From positions 1 to 64,000 of the forward strand of contig CAYYAQ010000004.1 in assembly GCA_964469555.1 (NCBI GenBank): DNA of 64,000 nucleotides, written 5' to 3'. This stretch comes from CAYYAQ01 sp964469555. GTDB lineage: Bacteria; Planctomycetota; UBA1135; UBA2386. The notes below the pieces were generated by a model. That model made no database searches and had not been told where the DNA came from. It saw nothing but the letters and a program-made list of their open reading frames with translations. This document shows positions 8,594 to 17,591 of this stretch, piece by piece. How positions within the stretch are numbered: the stretch's first letter is position 1; each line of letters begins with the position of its first letter. The position numbers and the translations under genes are program-made.

Positions 8594-11314
8594 ATGCGCA
8601 TCCAATCGACAGCCGCGTTGTTTTCACTCCTCCTGGCAGCCGGCACCGCCTCGGCGCAGAGCAAGGACTTCCTGATCGACGATGTCGTCGGCGCCCTCAC
8701 CTGGCGCAGTCTCGGGCCGGCGCGGTTCGGCGGTCGTGTCGTCGACATCGCCGTCCATCCCGAGAAGTCGCGGATCTTCTACGTGGCGACCGGCAGCGGT
8801 GGCCTGTTCAAGACCGAGAACAACGGCATCACGTTTCGCACGTCGTTCCATTACGAGTCCGTCATCAGCATCGGCGACGTGGCGATCGCCCCGAGCAAGC
8901 CGGACGTGGTCTACATCGGCACGGGCGAGGCGAACAACCAACGCAGTTCGTACTGGGGAAAGGGCGTCTACAAGTCCGTCGACGGCGGACGCAACTGGAA
9001 GAACATGGGCCTGGCGGGCACGGACCACATCGGTCGCGTCGTGGTGCACCCGAAGAACGCGGACATTGTCTACGTCGCGGCACTCGGCTCGCTTTATCGC
9101 AAGAACGAGGATCGTGGCGTCTACCGTTCGATCGATGGCGGCGCGTCCTGGGTGAAGGTCAAGTTCATCAGCGAGGATGTCGGCTTCGTCGACATCACGA
9201 TGGATCCGAACGATCCGAAGACCCTCTACGCCGCGAGCTACGAGCGGCGGCGCCGGGCGTGGAACTTCGACGGGTACGGACCCGGTTCCGCGATCTGGAA
9301 GACAACCGACAGCGGCGACACGTGGAAGAAGATGACCAGCGGCCTGCCTGACGGTGAGATCGGGCGCATTGGACTGGACACGTTCAACGGCGAGAACGGG
9401 ACGGTCGTCTTCGCGTGCGTCGAGAACGGCAACCCGCGACAGGGATCCGGCGATACAAACACGACCGGTCGGCGCAGTCGACGCGGTCGTTCACGCACGT
9501 TGGGTGGCCAGGTGTACCGCACGGCCGACAGCGGCGAGACCTGGAAGAAGCTCAACGACAAGCCGGTCGGTGGGTCGCCGGGTTACTACTACGGACAGAT
9601 CCGAGTCGATCCGAATGACGAGAAGCGCATCTATCTCCTCGGCGTCCCCGTGACGGTGACCAAGGACGGCGGCAAGACCTGGAGCACCGCTGGCGCGCGC
9701 GGCGTGCACGTCGACCACCACGCTCTGTGGATCGACCCGAAGAACTCAAAGCATCTCAGGCTCGGCAACGACGGTGGCATGCACACGAGCTACGACCAGG
9801 GCGCGCACTGGGATCATCTGAACCACCTGTCGGTGGGCCAGTTCTACGCGATCACCGCCGACATGAGCGATCCGTACTGGATCTACGGCGGCACTCAGGA
9901 CAACGGCACATGGGGCGTGCCGATCCGCGGGGAACGCGGGGCCGTGCAGAACCGACACGCCGCGAAGATCGGCGGCGGGGACGGGTTCTTCGTGCAGGTC
10001 GATCCGATCGACCCGAACATCGTGTACTCCGAGACCCAGTTCGGCGGCATCTCGCGGCAGGACCTGCTCACCGGTGAACGCAAGAGCATCAAGCCCCGGG
10101 TGGAGCGTGGCAGTCCCCGACTGCGATTCAACTGGAGCTCGCCGATCCAGCTGTCACCGCACAACCACCACACGGTCTACTTCGGCAGTCAGTACCTGCA
10201 CAAGTCGACGAACCGTGGGGACAAGTGGGCGACGATCAGCCCGGACCTCACGAGCGCCAACGAGGAGAGGATCAAGGGCAACGTGCCCCATTGCACGATC
10301 ACGACGATCGCCGAGTCTCCGAAGAAGGAAGGCTTCCTCTGGGTCGGGACGGACGACGGCAAGGTCTGGCTGACCCGCAACGGCGGCGACCGCTGGGTAG
10401 ACCTGACGGATCGCTTCGACGAGATGCCTCGAAGCCTCTGGGTGAGCCGGATCGAGGCCTCCCCGTCAGACGCCGACGTTGCCTACGTCTCGTTCACGGG
10501 CTACCGCGAGGACATCCGCGACGCGTTCCTCTACATCACGACCAACGGCGGCGAGACGTTCCGCAGCATCAGCAACGACCTCCCCAAGGAGCCGATCAAC
10601 GTCGTGCGCGAGCACCCGCGGAACAAGGACGTGCTGTTCGTGGGCACGGAGTTCGGGGTCCTCGTCTCGTTCAACGCCGGCGGCAACTGGATCACGATGC
10701 AAAACGACATGCCGACGGTCGCCTGCCACGACCTCATCGTGCATCCGCGAGAACAGGACCTGATCGTCGGCACGCACGGTCGCGGGATCTACGTGATGGA
10801 CATCGCGCCGCTCGAGGACTTGAACGCGACGATCCTCGCGAGCAACTTCCATGTGTTCCCGGCAACCAATGGTGTCACCCAGCGACGGGCACGCGACCAG
10901 GGATACATCGGCAACCGCACATGGTCAGCGGACCAGCACGGCGGTAGTCCGGTGTTCAGTTACTACCTCGGGCGAGACACGAGCGAGCTGGTGACACTGA
11001 CGGTGCTCGCCGCGACCGGTCGCACGGTGTTCACGCGCCGCGGCTCGACGAAAGCAGGTCTGCATCGGGTGACGTGGGGTGGCCGTGGTCGCGGTGGTCG
11101 CGGCGGTCGCGGTGGCCGCGGCGGATTCGCGGGCGTCCGTAGTCGCCTCGGCGGTGGTGCCAGTCAACCGGGCAACTACGCTCTCGAAGTCACGCACGGC
11201 GACACCGTGGTGCGCAAGGCCTTCAAGATCACGGGCGTTACGACGCCCGCGCGGGGCGGTCGTGCAGGCGAGGAGAGCGACGACGAAGGCGATCGCCGCC
11301 GGATCGTGAGGTAG
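8594..11314 (+). CDS. Giant secreted BNR/sortilin-like beta-propeller protein, second tandem paralogue
   Basis: A 906-residue paralogue of the preceding gene. The start is placed at MRIQSTAALFSLLLAAG because it opens a clean signal peptide ending at TASAQ; the frame is open further upstream only as a shadow of the first gene. Asp-box turns recur (SVDGGRNW, SIDGGASW, TTDSGDTW, TADSGETW, TKDGGKTW). Unlike the first and third paralogues it has no PDZ insertion; the corresponding position holds a short basic linker (GRRSRRGRSRTLGG). The C-terminal region contains a pure glycine-arginine tract (about residues 828-845). The conserved core is LGPARFGGRVVDIAVHP at the N terminus. Binding of a polymeric substrate at the cell surface is the best guess. 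Co-transcription with the first paralogue is likely. Confidence 0.85.
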   Translation: MRIQSTAALFSLLLAAGTASAQSKDFLIDDVVGALTWRSLGPARFGGRVVDIAVHPEKSRIFYVATGSGGLFKTENNGITFRTSFHYESVISIGDVAIAPSKPDVVYIGTGEANNQRSSYWGKGVYKSVDGGRNWKNMGLAGTDHIGRVVVHPKNADIVYVAALGSLYRKNEDRGVYRSIDGGASWVKVKFISEDVGFVDITMDPNDPKTLYAASYERRRRAWNFDGYGPGSAIWKTTDSGDTWKKMTSGLPDGEIGRIGLDTFNGENGTVVFACVENGNPRQGSGDTNTTGRRSRRGRSRTLGGQVYRTADSGETWKKLNDKPVGGSPGYYYGQIRVDPNDEKRIYLLGVPVTVTKDGGKTWSTAGARGVHVDHHALWIDPKNSKHLRLGNDGGMHTSYDQGAHWDHLNHLSVGQFYAITADMSDPYWIYGGTQDNGTWGVPIRGERGAVQNRHAAKIGGGDGFFVQVDPIDPNIVYSETQFGGISRQDLLTGERKSIKPRVERGSPRLRFNWSSPIQLSPHNHHTVYFGSQYLHKSTNRGDKWATISPDLTSANEERIKGNVPHCTITTIAESPKKEGFLWVGTDDGKVWLTRNGGDRWVDLTDRFDEMPRSLWVSRIEASPSDADVAYVSFTGYREDIRDAFLYITTNGGETFRSISNDLPKEPINVVREHPRNKDVLFVGTEFGVLVSFNAGGNWITMQNDMPTVACHDLIVHPREQDLIVGTHGRGIYVMDIAPLEDLNATILASNFHVFPATNGVTQRRARDQGYIGNRTWSADQHGGSPVFSYYLGRDTSELVTLTVLAATGRTVFTRRGSTKAGLHRVTWGGRGRGGRGGRGGRGGFAGVRSRLGGGASQPGNYALEVTHGDTVVRKAFKITGVTTPARGGRAGEESDDEGDRRRIVR

Positions 11315-11436
11315 TCCAGGGCCACTCGCCAGAGATCGGATACGCTCGGCGTGCCCGAACAAAGAGGTTCGTCCCGACGACGTTCCGCGGGATGTCCGAC
11401 GGCGTGACCGGCACGATCGGAAAGTAGGCGGGCTCG

Positions 11437-11801
11437 CTACTTCTTCCGCTTCTTTCGCGCGTTCTTGCGCTGGCGGGACTTTCAGATCGGCTCCGCCTGC
11501 TGCTGCTCCCACGTCGCGCGCATCTCCTTGACCGTCTCGCCCAGCGTCGCCGCGAGGTCCTTCGCCTCGCCGATGTCGTCGGACAGGTCGTGGAGCGCGG
11601 GGCCGGGTGACTTGCTGCGGTCCGTGAAGTGCAGCTTCAGATCGCCGTAGCGCATGGCGATCTCCTTGTTCTTCCCGCCCTTTCGCCAGTAGAGCGGCCT
11701 GGTGGGAAGAGCGTCCTGCTTCCCCGAGAGACGCGGCAGGAGGTTCAGCCCGTCGAGATTCCACTCGGCCACGACCTTCCCACCGCCCATCGCGACGAAC
11801 G
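11437..11801 (-). pseudogene. Sulfatase C-terminal remnant with in-frame TGA
   Basis: Read on the minus strand, this segment is the last quarter of an arylsulfatase-type enzyme: the LDGLNLLPRLSG motif, LYWRKGGKNKEIAMRYGDLKL, LHDLSDDIGEAKDLA. Nothing of the catalytic N-terminal half is present. Homology begins directly after the stop codon of the neighbouring gene (11802-11804), with no start codon of its own. A TGA at 11482-11484 interrupts the frame (WEQQQAEPI-stop), but the same frame continues as KSRQRKNARKKRKK before a TAG, which is the lysine/arginine tail typical of these sulfatases. So the TGA probably replaced a Trp codon. The segment is both truncated and mutated. Confidence 0.75.
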
Positions 11802-13226
11802 TTAGTTGATCGGAATCACGATCGCCTCGAGAGACGGCACGGCTCCCGTCCGCGGGTTCGCGACGAGTGTGATCCGGTATTGCAGGTACAGCTTGCGATC
11901 CACGAAGTTCACATTCGATCCCCATGGAATCGCACCCGTGCCCGTCGCCGAATCCGCGCCGCGATACTCGACAAGGATGCTCGTCCCCACAGGCACCGAC
12001 TTCGCTATCGAAGGCGTGTGGTAGTCCGGGCTCGGGACCGGCGACTTGCGCCACGGGCTCTGCGCGAAGGTCTCCACGCTGGTGAATTCGAACTGCATGT
12101 AGCTCATCGTGTTGTCGCCCCGGCCAGTCTTCACGGTGTGGGGATTCACCGTAGAGCCGGACCTGCCACCATTGTGGACCCTCGCATTCGGCTGCGGAGA
12201 GCTGAGCACCATGAGTTGGATGCGCATGCCGTTCGGGCTCTTGGGACCCGGCGTTGCCTCCATCTTGAAATCCAGCAACAGGCTGTCGAACCCGTTGTAG
12301 ACGAAGTCCTTCGACGGCGTCGGGTAGTTCACGTAGCCATCCGGGCGAACGTCAGCGGGGCGCAGCGAGTACGCGGCATCGACGATCCGCAGGTGCGCCT
12401 CACCTGGTTTGGGGTTGCGCGCGAAAGTCACGTCCAACCCGGACGCCGGAAAACGCGGGAACGACGTCTTGGGATCGATGGTGAAGTCCGGAACGACTCT
12501 CGTGTGTCCGACGTCGATCACGAGTCGCTTGAACTTCACTTGCGTGACCTTTCCGAACGGCAGCCAGCGCAGCGCCGTGAGAACCTCGCGGTTGCCAGCG
12601 CCACCCAGATCGCCGGCCCGGTAGACCATCTGCACGCGCGCACCGTCGGGGTTGAGTGGCCCGTACATCGGCAACGTAAATGGCGTTCCTTGCCGGTAAC
12701 GAACGGTGTGCACGCGACGCGAAATGGCGCCCCCCATCAACCGGTGACGCCGCGTCTTGTCGTACGTCCCCGTGTAGCCCTGCAAAACCGGATCGGAAAA
12801 CTCTTCCACCATCACCTGCGTCGACGCGTAGAGCGCGGTGCTCTCACCGTTCGACGGACGAAACGTCCCGTTCGGCGCCTGGCTGTCCAGGACCAGCGAC
12901 TGCATGTAGAACACCACTCCCACTGGCACGCCCGCCGCGGGCACTCCGATCGACTGCACGCGCAACCCACCGACGCCGAACGTGCCGGCATCCAGGAGCG
13001 TCAGCGAGGGGCTGAGGCCGAGGAACAACTCCTCGCCCAGGAACACCCCGGGTCCACCACTCAAGTCGATGAGCGACACGAAGGGGTGACCGGGCTGGCC
13101 GACGAGGGCAAGTTGGATCTTGCCGCCGGGCTTCACCGCGGGCGTGACGAAATACTGGGGCAGCTGGGCCGCCACGGGAAGGGCGAGGACGAGAGCAATG
13201 AGACCACCAAACGTGAGTTTGCGCAT
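11802..13226 (-). CDS. Secreted protein, unknown family
   Basis: A 474-residue exported protein. The start at 13226 gives a textbook signal peptide (MRKLTFGGLIALVLALPVAAQ); the open frame upstream of it has no coding character. The mature part is beta-rich, with many Pro/Gly turns and no recognisable catalytic motif. The region around residues 20-110 (PQYFVTPAVKPGGKIQLALVG, FVSLIDLSGGPGVFLG) resembles the short beta-sandwich modules found in other secreted proteins of this window. The rest (RLVIDVGHTRVVPDFTIDP and following) may be a large carbohydrate-binding or structural domain. A repetitive CTCTC tract lies directly upstream of the start on the coding strand. Its role is unknown. Confidence 0.7.
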   Translation of the reverse strand: MRKLTFGGLIALVLALPVAAQLPQYFVTPAVKPGGKIQLALVGQPGHPFVSLIDLSGGPGVFLGEELFLGLSPSLTLLDAGTFGVGGLRVQSIGVPAAGVPVGVVFYMQSLVLDSQAPNGTFRPSNGESTALYASTQVMVEEFSDPVLQGYTGTYDKTRRHRLMGGAISRRVHTVRYRQGTPFTLPMYGPLNPDGARVQMVYRAGDLGGAGNREVLTALRWLPFGKVTQVKFKRLVIDVGHTRVVPDFTIDPKTSFPRFPASGLDVTFARNPKPGEAHLRIVDAAYSLRPADVRPDGYVNYPTPSKDFVYNGFDSLLLDFKMEATPGPKSPNGMRIQLMVLSSPQPNARVHNGGRSGSTVNPHTVKTGRGDNTMSYMQFEFTSVETFAQSPWRKSPVPSPDYHTPSIAKSVPVGTSILVEYRGADSATGTGAIPWGSNVNFVDRKLYLQYRITLVANPRTGAVPSLEAIVIPIN

Positions 13227-13321
13227 TGGACTAGGAGAGGAGAGGAGAGGTGGAAAACGCAGTGCGCAGACCACAAGATGCGACATTGTATCCCTACGCC
13301 CGGACCCCGTAACCGGTCGAT

Positions 13322-15562
13322 TCATCGTTGAAGACCGGGTGGCACGGGGATGTCTTTGCGGAATTGAAAGGCCTTTCGCTCGCCGTACGCCCGTTCGCGC
13401 GCCCGGATTGTCGCCAACCAATCCTCCGTCACTTGCCCCGCGAGTTGCTTCAGTACGTCGCGCGATACCCGGACAGCGTCCTCGAACCGCCCCGCTCCGG
13501 CGAGCGCCGCCGCCTGGGCATCCATCGCGAACGCCAAGGCGACGCGGGCCTGGTTTTCACCCACCCCTCCCTCGCGGAACCGCTGTGGAGCCTGCTTCGC
13601 GAGGTGCGCGAGTTCCGCGAGGGCCCGGCGGGGATCCCGCACGTCCGCGTTCGCCGCGAGCATCCACACACGATGGAGTTCGAGGACGAACCAGCGGGTC
13701 GTCCGACCCACCGGCCAACTGTAGATCTCGTTGAGCGGCTCCGTGCCCGGACCGTTCCACGGTGCCCGCGGTCGAGACCACGCGGCGAGCGCACCGGCTG
13801 CGTCGCCCGAACGCAGCAACTCGTGGCCGTAATCGAGGCAGCACTTCGCCATTCTCTCCACGGCCATCTTGCCGGGATGCGTCGTCAACTTCCATCGGGC
13901 GTACGCGGACTGCCGCTGAGCGCTGATCATCTCGCCGATCGCCCTCTCGAAGTGTTCGATCGCACGCCCGCGGTGCGCGGGACCTCGCCAAAAGAAGACG
14001 TCGGCCCGCACGAGGCTCGCGTCGCACTCCATTGCGAGTCGCTCCGCGATGTCCAGGTCGGATGTATCGTTCGAACGCTGGAACCGGCGCACGTAGAACG
14101 CCGCGACGGTCTCCAGCAGGTGCGATTCCCGCCCCAGCTGCAATGCTCTCTTGTAGCACTCGTGCGCCTCTTCGAAGAGTGGCTTCGCGTCGTCCGGACG
14201 CCCGGCTTCTTCCACGTCGCGCGCCTTGTTGCTGAGATCAACGCCGAGGTTCTGCCACGCGATGAGGACGCCATCGTTGTGCTCGAGCGTGCGCCGATAG
14301 AGCATCTCGCTGCTCTCGAAGGCCTTGCCATGGTGGTTGGCGAGCGCGGTAAACCCAGCGAGGACGACGGCGAAAGCGGCGATTCCCAACTTGCGCGGGA
14401 CGGGGACGCGCACGAGCAGCGCACCGACCAGCGCCAGAATCGCGAAGTTCGCGTGGTACTGGAAGTGGTCCGCCACCCACGAGATCTTCATCGGAAACAC
14501 GTTGTGAAACCCCATCACGGGGAACAGGGCACCGCCAAAGACGAGCACCGCGACCAGCGGACCGCGACCGAGGACGCGACTCTTCCAGAGCAAGAACACC
14601 GGCAACGCGAGCGCCGAGAGCAGCAGGGCCCATTGCCACCATGAAGCTGGCGAAGGGTCCCACTTCGGATAGAAGAACATCTGGGGGTAGGGCAGCAGGA
14701 GGTGCTTCAGGTAGACCCACACGATCGTCCCCGACAGCATCAGGCGATCGGGAAACCCATCGATCTCGGGGAACAAGCTGTCGGACGCACCGACCAACGT
14801 CTCCTCGAGGTAGCTCGTGTGCAGACCCGCGACGATGCCTGGTGCCAGCAAGACGAACAGCGCAATCAGGAGTTGCCAGCATCGGGTGTCCCGGGGCCGC
14901 TTCCACCAGACGACCAGAAACAACGCCGGCGGCACGAACGCGATGATTGTCTTGGAGAGCAGACCACAAATCCACGCGAGCATCGCGACGTAGAACCAAC
15001 CCCAGCGAAATGACTTCGTCCGGTTCCCCGACGGTCGACCATCGTCGCCGTCATCCCCGATCCGCATGAAGCGCAGGAAGCAGAGCACCGTCAGCATGGC
15101 GAACAGGCCCGAGAGCATGTTCTTCCGCTCGGTGACCCAGGCCACGGATTCGACGTTGACGGGATGGACCACGAACAGCAACACGGCGAGCAACGCCCCC
15201 CGGATCCGCAACCGCAACAACACGGCCCAGAAGCAGAGCGCAGTCAGTGCGAACAGGATGACGTTGTCGAAGTGGAAGAGCGTCGCGGGCACGTCGGAGC
15301 TGCTCGGATCCGTCGGGGCGAGGAACTGATACTCGACGAAGTAGGACGTGTGCACCAACGGGTAGTACTGCGGCGTCGCCGTCGGATCGGTCCAGATCTT
15401 CGCGAGCCCGCCCACGTCGCGGAGAGTGGGGTTCGTCAGAACGTAGTCCGGGTCATCCCAGATCCACCCGCCGTAAATCAGCACCATCGCGTAGCTGAGG
15501 AAACAGAGCGCGACGATGACGAGCATCCACCGGAGGTCGATCCGCGGCGCGGGATCGTCCAT
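13322..15562 (-). CDS. Polytopic membrane protein with C-terminal TPR domain (TMTC/PMT-like)
   Basis: A 746-residue protein: about ten or more transmembrane segments in the first 420 residues and a soluble helical C-terminal half with tetratricopeptide-like repeats. The motif HPVNVESVAWVTERKNMLSG is the signature of the bacterial TMTC-like family, whose eukaryotic relatives are O-mannosyltransferases; the first periplasmic loop GGWIWDDPDYVLTNP carries the acidic pair expected of GT-C glycosyltransferases. The start at 15562 overlaps the stop of the upstream fragment gene by one base (TGATG), so translation is coupled. The likely role is protein or lipid glycosylation using a polyprenyl-linked donor; the donor and acceptor are unknown. 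Confidence 0.78.
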   Translation of the reverse strand: MDDPAPRIDLRWMLVIVALCFLSYAMVLIYGGWIWDDPDYVLTNPTLRDVGGLAKIWTDPTATPQYYPLVHTSYFVEYQFLAPTDPSSSDVPATLFHFDNVILFALTALCFWAVLLRLRIRGALLAVLLFVVHPVNVESVAWVTERKNMLSGLFAMLTVLCFLRFMRIGDDGDDGRPSGNRTKSFRWGWFYVAMLAWICGLLSKTIIAFVPPALFLVVWWKRPRDTRCWQLLIALFVLLAPGIVAGLHTSYLEETLVGASDSLFPEIDGFPDRLMLSGTIVWVYLKHLLLPYPQMFFYPKWDPSPASWWQWALLLSALALPVFLLWKSRVLGRGPLVAVLVFGGALFPVMGFHNVFPMKISWVADHFQYHANFAILALVGALLVRVPVPRKLGIAAFAVVLAGFTALANHHGKAFESSEMLYRRTLEHNDGVLIAWQNLGVDLSNKARDVEEAGRPDDAKPLFEEAHECYKRALQLGRESHLLETVAAFYVRRFQRSNDTSDLDIAERLAMECDASLVRADVFFWRGPAHRGRAIEHFERAIGEMISAQRQSAYARWKLTTHPGKMAVERMAKCCLDYGHELLRSGDAAGALAAWSRPRAPWNGPGTEPLNEIYSWPVGRTTRWFVLELHRVWMLAANADVRDPRRALAELAHLAKQAPQRFREGGVGENQARVALAFAMDAQAAALAGAGRFEDAVRVSRDVLKQLAGQVTEDWLATIRARERAYGERKAFQFRKDIPVPPGLQR

Positions 15563-15939
15563 CAGCGAACCCTCTTGTGGAGAAGCCACGCGAACCCGAA
15601 CACGCCTCCGGGGATGACGATCCCCCACAGGGAACGACTCCGATCGAGCACCAGCAGGATCGTGATCAAGCCCGCGAGAAGGGATGGAACCCGGTACAGG
15701 ACCCAGTTGTCCTGATCGCCGAGCATGTACATCCACAGCGTGCACAGCTGGTGGTTGTTGTCGTGCTCGAGGCCGAGGAAGACGTCCGACCACAACTCGA
15801 GCTTGTCGAGGTTCCACCAACTCCAGGCCTCGTCGAACCAGAACCCGTCCGTCACGGCCAGGCCGCGCAACAACGCCGCGACCAGCAGCACTCCGAGCAC
15901 GCTGGGGATCCAGACTCTTGGCGGGGCTACCGCGGACAT
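15562..15939 (-). CDS. Truncated GT39/ArnT-like glycosyltransferase N-terminal fragment
   Basis: A 125-residue product that reads as only the first part of a GT39-type membrane glycosyltransferase: one transmembrane helix (PSVLGVLLVAALLRGLAV), then DGFWFDEAWSWWNL with the conserved Asp-Glu catalytic pair, then EHDNNHQLCTLWMYMLG and a second helix. Normal members run to about 500 residues with a dozen helices; this one stops after LLHKRVR. Its stop overlaps the start of the next gene, a full GT-C-like protein, so it may be a remnant that now works only as a translated leader. The start at 15939 (ATG) is preferred to the GTG at 15963. Confidence 0.55.
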   Translation of the reverse strand: MSAVAPPRVWIPSVLGVLLVAALLRGLAVTDGFWFDEAWSWWNLDKLELWSDVFLGLEHDNNHQLCTLWMYMLGDQDNWVLYRVPSLLAGLITILLVLDRSRSLWGIVIPGGVFGFAWLLHKRVR

Positions 15940-16034
15940 GGGTAGTGCAACCGTAACAAACACCGCGGACGGCTCCGCGAAGAATTACCCCTCTAGCCGA
16001 CGCCATCGCGAAGAGCTTCCGTCACAATGAGACC

Positions 16035-17591
16035 ATGAGCCAAGCACCACAACGTCTCCGAGAACCCCGTGCCGAGAAGGGCGGGGCCGTGATCCCGATC
16101 ACCGTCGCGCTCCTTTGCGTATCGCTCCTGGCATCGAGTTCACTCCGGCGCCCGATCGCTTCGCCGGAGGTTGTCCCCCTGCCGGCGGACGACAGCTGGA
16201 TGAACTGCTACGCCATCGTCGCGGGGAAGGACTGCACCGTGGACGGGAGCGTGATCTTCGCGCACAACGAAGACAGTGGAAGCGGCAACCCGGTGCACTT
16301 CTGGAAAGTGCCGGCGCAGGAACACCAGGACATCGAAACCCAGCGCCTCGTCAACGGCGGCAGCGAGCCGTTCGCGGCGAAGACCCTCAGCTACATCTGG
16401 TGTCAGATGCCGGGGCTCAGGTATTCCGACACCTACTTCAACGAACACGGCGTCGCCGTCGCGAGCAACGGTTGCCACTCCCGGGAGAACAAGCCCGAAC
16501 TGACCGACGGCGGGATCACGTACATGCTCCGGCGGATCGTCGCGGCACGGGCGACATCGGCGCGGCACGGCGTCAAGATCGCCGCCAGCCTGGTCCTGAC
16601 GTACGGTTATGCGGACACCGGTCGCACGATGACGATCGCGGACGGGAAAGAGGCGTGGATCATGAACCTCGTGCGTGGCAAGCACTGGGCAGCCGCTCGC
16701 GTGCCGGACGACAAGTTCGCGGCGGTCGCCAACCACTACACGATTCACCGCGTGGACCCTGGCGACAAGAAGAACTTCAACCTGAGTCCAGGGCTGATCG
16801 AATACGCCAAGAAGCGGGGCTGGTACGAACCGAAGCGCGACGGCGAGTTCGACTTCGCCACGGTCTACGGCTCCAACGGCGCACGCCTGCACGGCAGCAA
16901 CATCCGTCGCGTATGGCGCGGCTACAGCCTGCTCGGCAAGGGCGAGTTCGAGGAGAGTTGGCGCCTGCCGACGTTCGTCGAGCCTGCGAAGAAGCTGAAG
17001 GTCTCCGACTTGATGGGCGTGTTGCGCGACCACTACGAGGGAACCAAGTACGACACTTCGGAGAGCTACTCGAAGTGCTCTCCCAACAGCATGGGGCCGA
17101 CCATCTGTGCGGGTGGCACATCGTTCTCGACGGTGTTCCAACTCCGCGGCGACATGCCGCCATCGATCGGCGCGGTGATGTGGATCTCGATGTGCCGGCC
17201 TGACGCCAGCATCTACGTGCCGTGGTACGCCGGCATCCAGAAGATTCCGCTGGGCCTGTCGGAAGGGCGCGCCGGCGATGCTCTGCGCGATCACTTCGAT
17301 CCCGCGTACAAGAAGCTCGGTCAACCGACGAGATTCGCCACAGTCTGTGATTTCGGCAAGAGGCTCGGAAAGGTCTATGGCAAGTTCTTCCCACGGCTCG
17401 ACAAGGCCCGAGACGCTCTCGAAGCCGAGCTCCTTCGCAAGCAGCCCGAAGTGGATGCGACCGCGCGACGCCTGCACAAGAAGGCCCCGCAAGCCGCGCT
17501 CGACTATCTCACGTCCTACACGCTCGCACAGCAATCGCGGGCCTACCGCATGATTCGTAAATGGTCGGAGGAGTTGCACCATGGCCGCTAG
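16035..17591 (+). CDS. C69-family peptidase (dipeptidase-like Ntn hydrolase)
   Basis: A 518-residue exported or membrane-anchored hydrolase. A hydrophobic segment at residues 18-37 is followed by SWMNCYAIVAGKDCTVDGS, where Cys58 corresponds to the N-terminal nucleophile of the C69 (PepD) family; GSVIFAHNEDSG is the second conserved block. In classic members the nucleophile is exposed by processing, so here a signal plus propeptide would have to be removed. The central block (NEHGVAVASNGCHS, TYGYADTGRTMTIADGKEAW) is also typical. It would cleave short peptides outside the cytoplasm. Its end overlaps the next gene by 11 bases, suggesting one transcript. Confidence 0.8.
   Translation: MSQAPQRLREPRAEKGGAVIPITVALLCVSLLASSSLRRPIASPEVVPLPADDSWMNCYAIVAGKDCTVDGSVIFAHNEDSGSGNPVHFWKVPAQEHQDIETQRLVNGGSEPFAAKTLSYIWCQMPGLRYSDTYFNEHGVAVASNGCHSRENKPELTDGGITYMLRRIVAARATSARHGVKIAASLVLTYGYADTGRTMTIADGKEAWIMNLVRGKHWAAARVPDDKFAAVANHYTIHRVDPGDKKNFNLSPGLIEYAKKRGWYEPKRDGEFDFATVYGSNGARLHGSNIRRVWRGYSLLGKGEFEESWRLPTFVEPAKKLKVSDLMGVLRDHYEGTKYDTSESYSKCSPNSMGPTICAGGTSFSTVFQLRGDMPPSIGAVMWISMCRPDASIYVPWYAGIQKIPLGLSEGRAGDALRDHFDPAYKKLGQPTRFATVCDFGKRLGKVYGKFFPRLDKARDALEAELLRKQPEVDATARRLHKKAPQAALDYLTSYTLAQQSRAYRMIRKWSEELHHGR

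Noticed and set aside
11482..11484. TGA in the sulfatase remnant considered as selenocysteine
   Set aside because: The surrounding sequence (EPI-KSRQRK) is not a redox site, and the gene is truncated, so a nonsense change is simpler.
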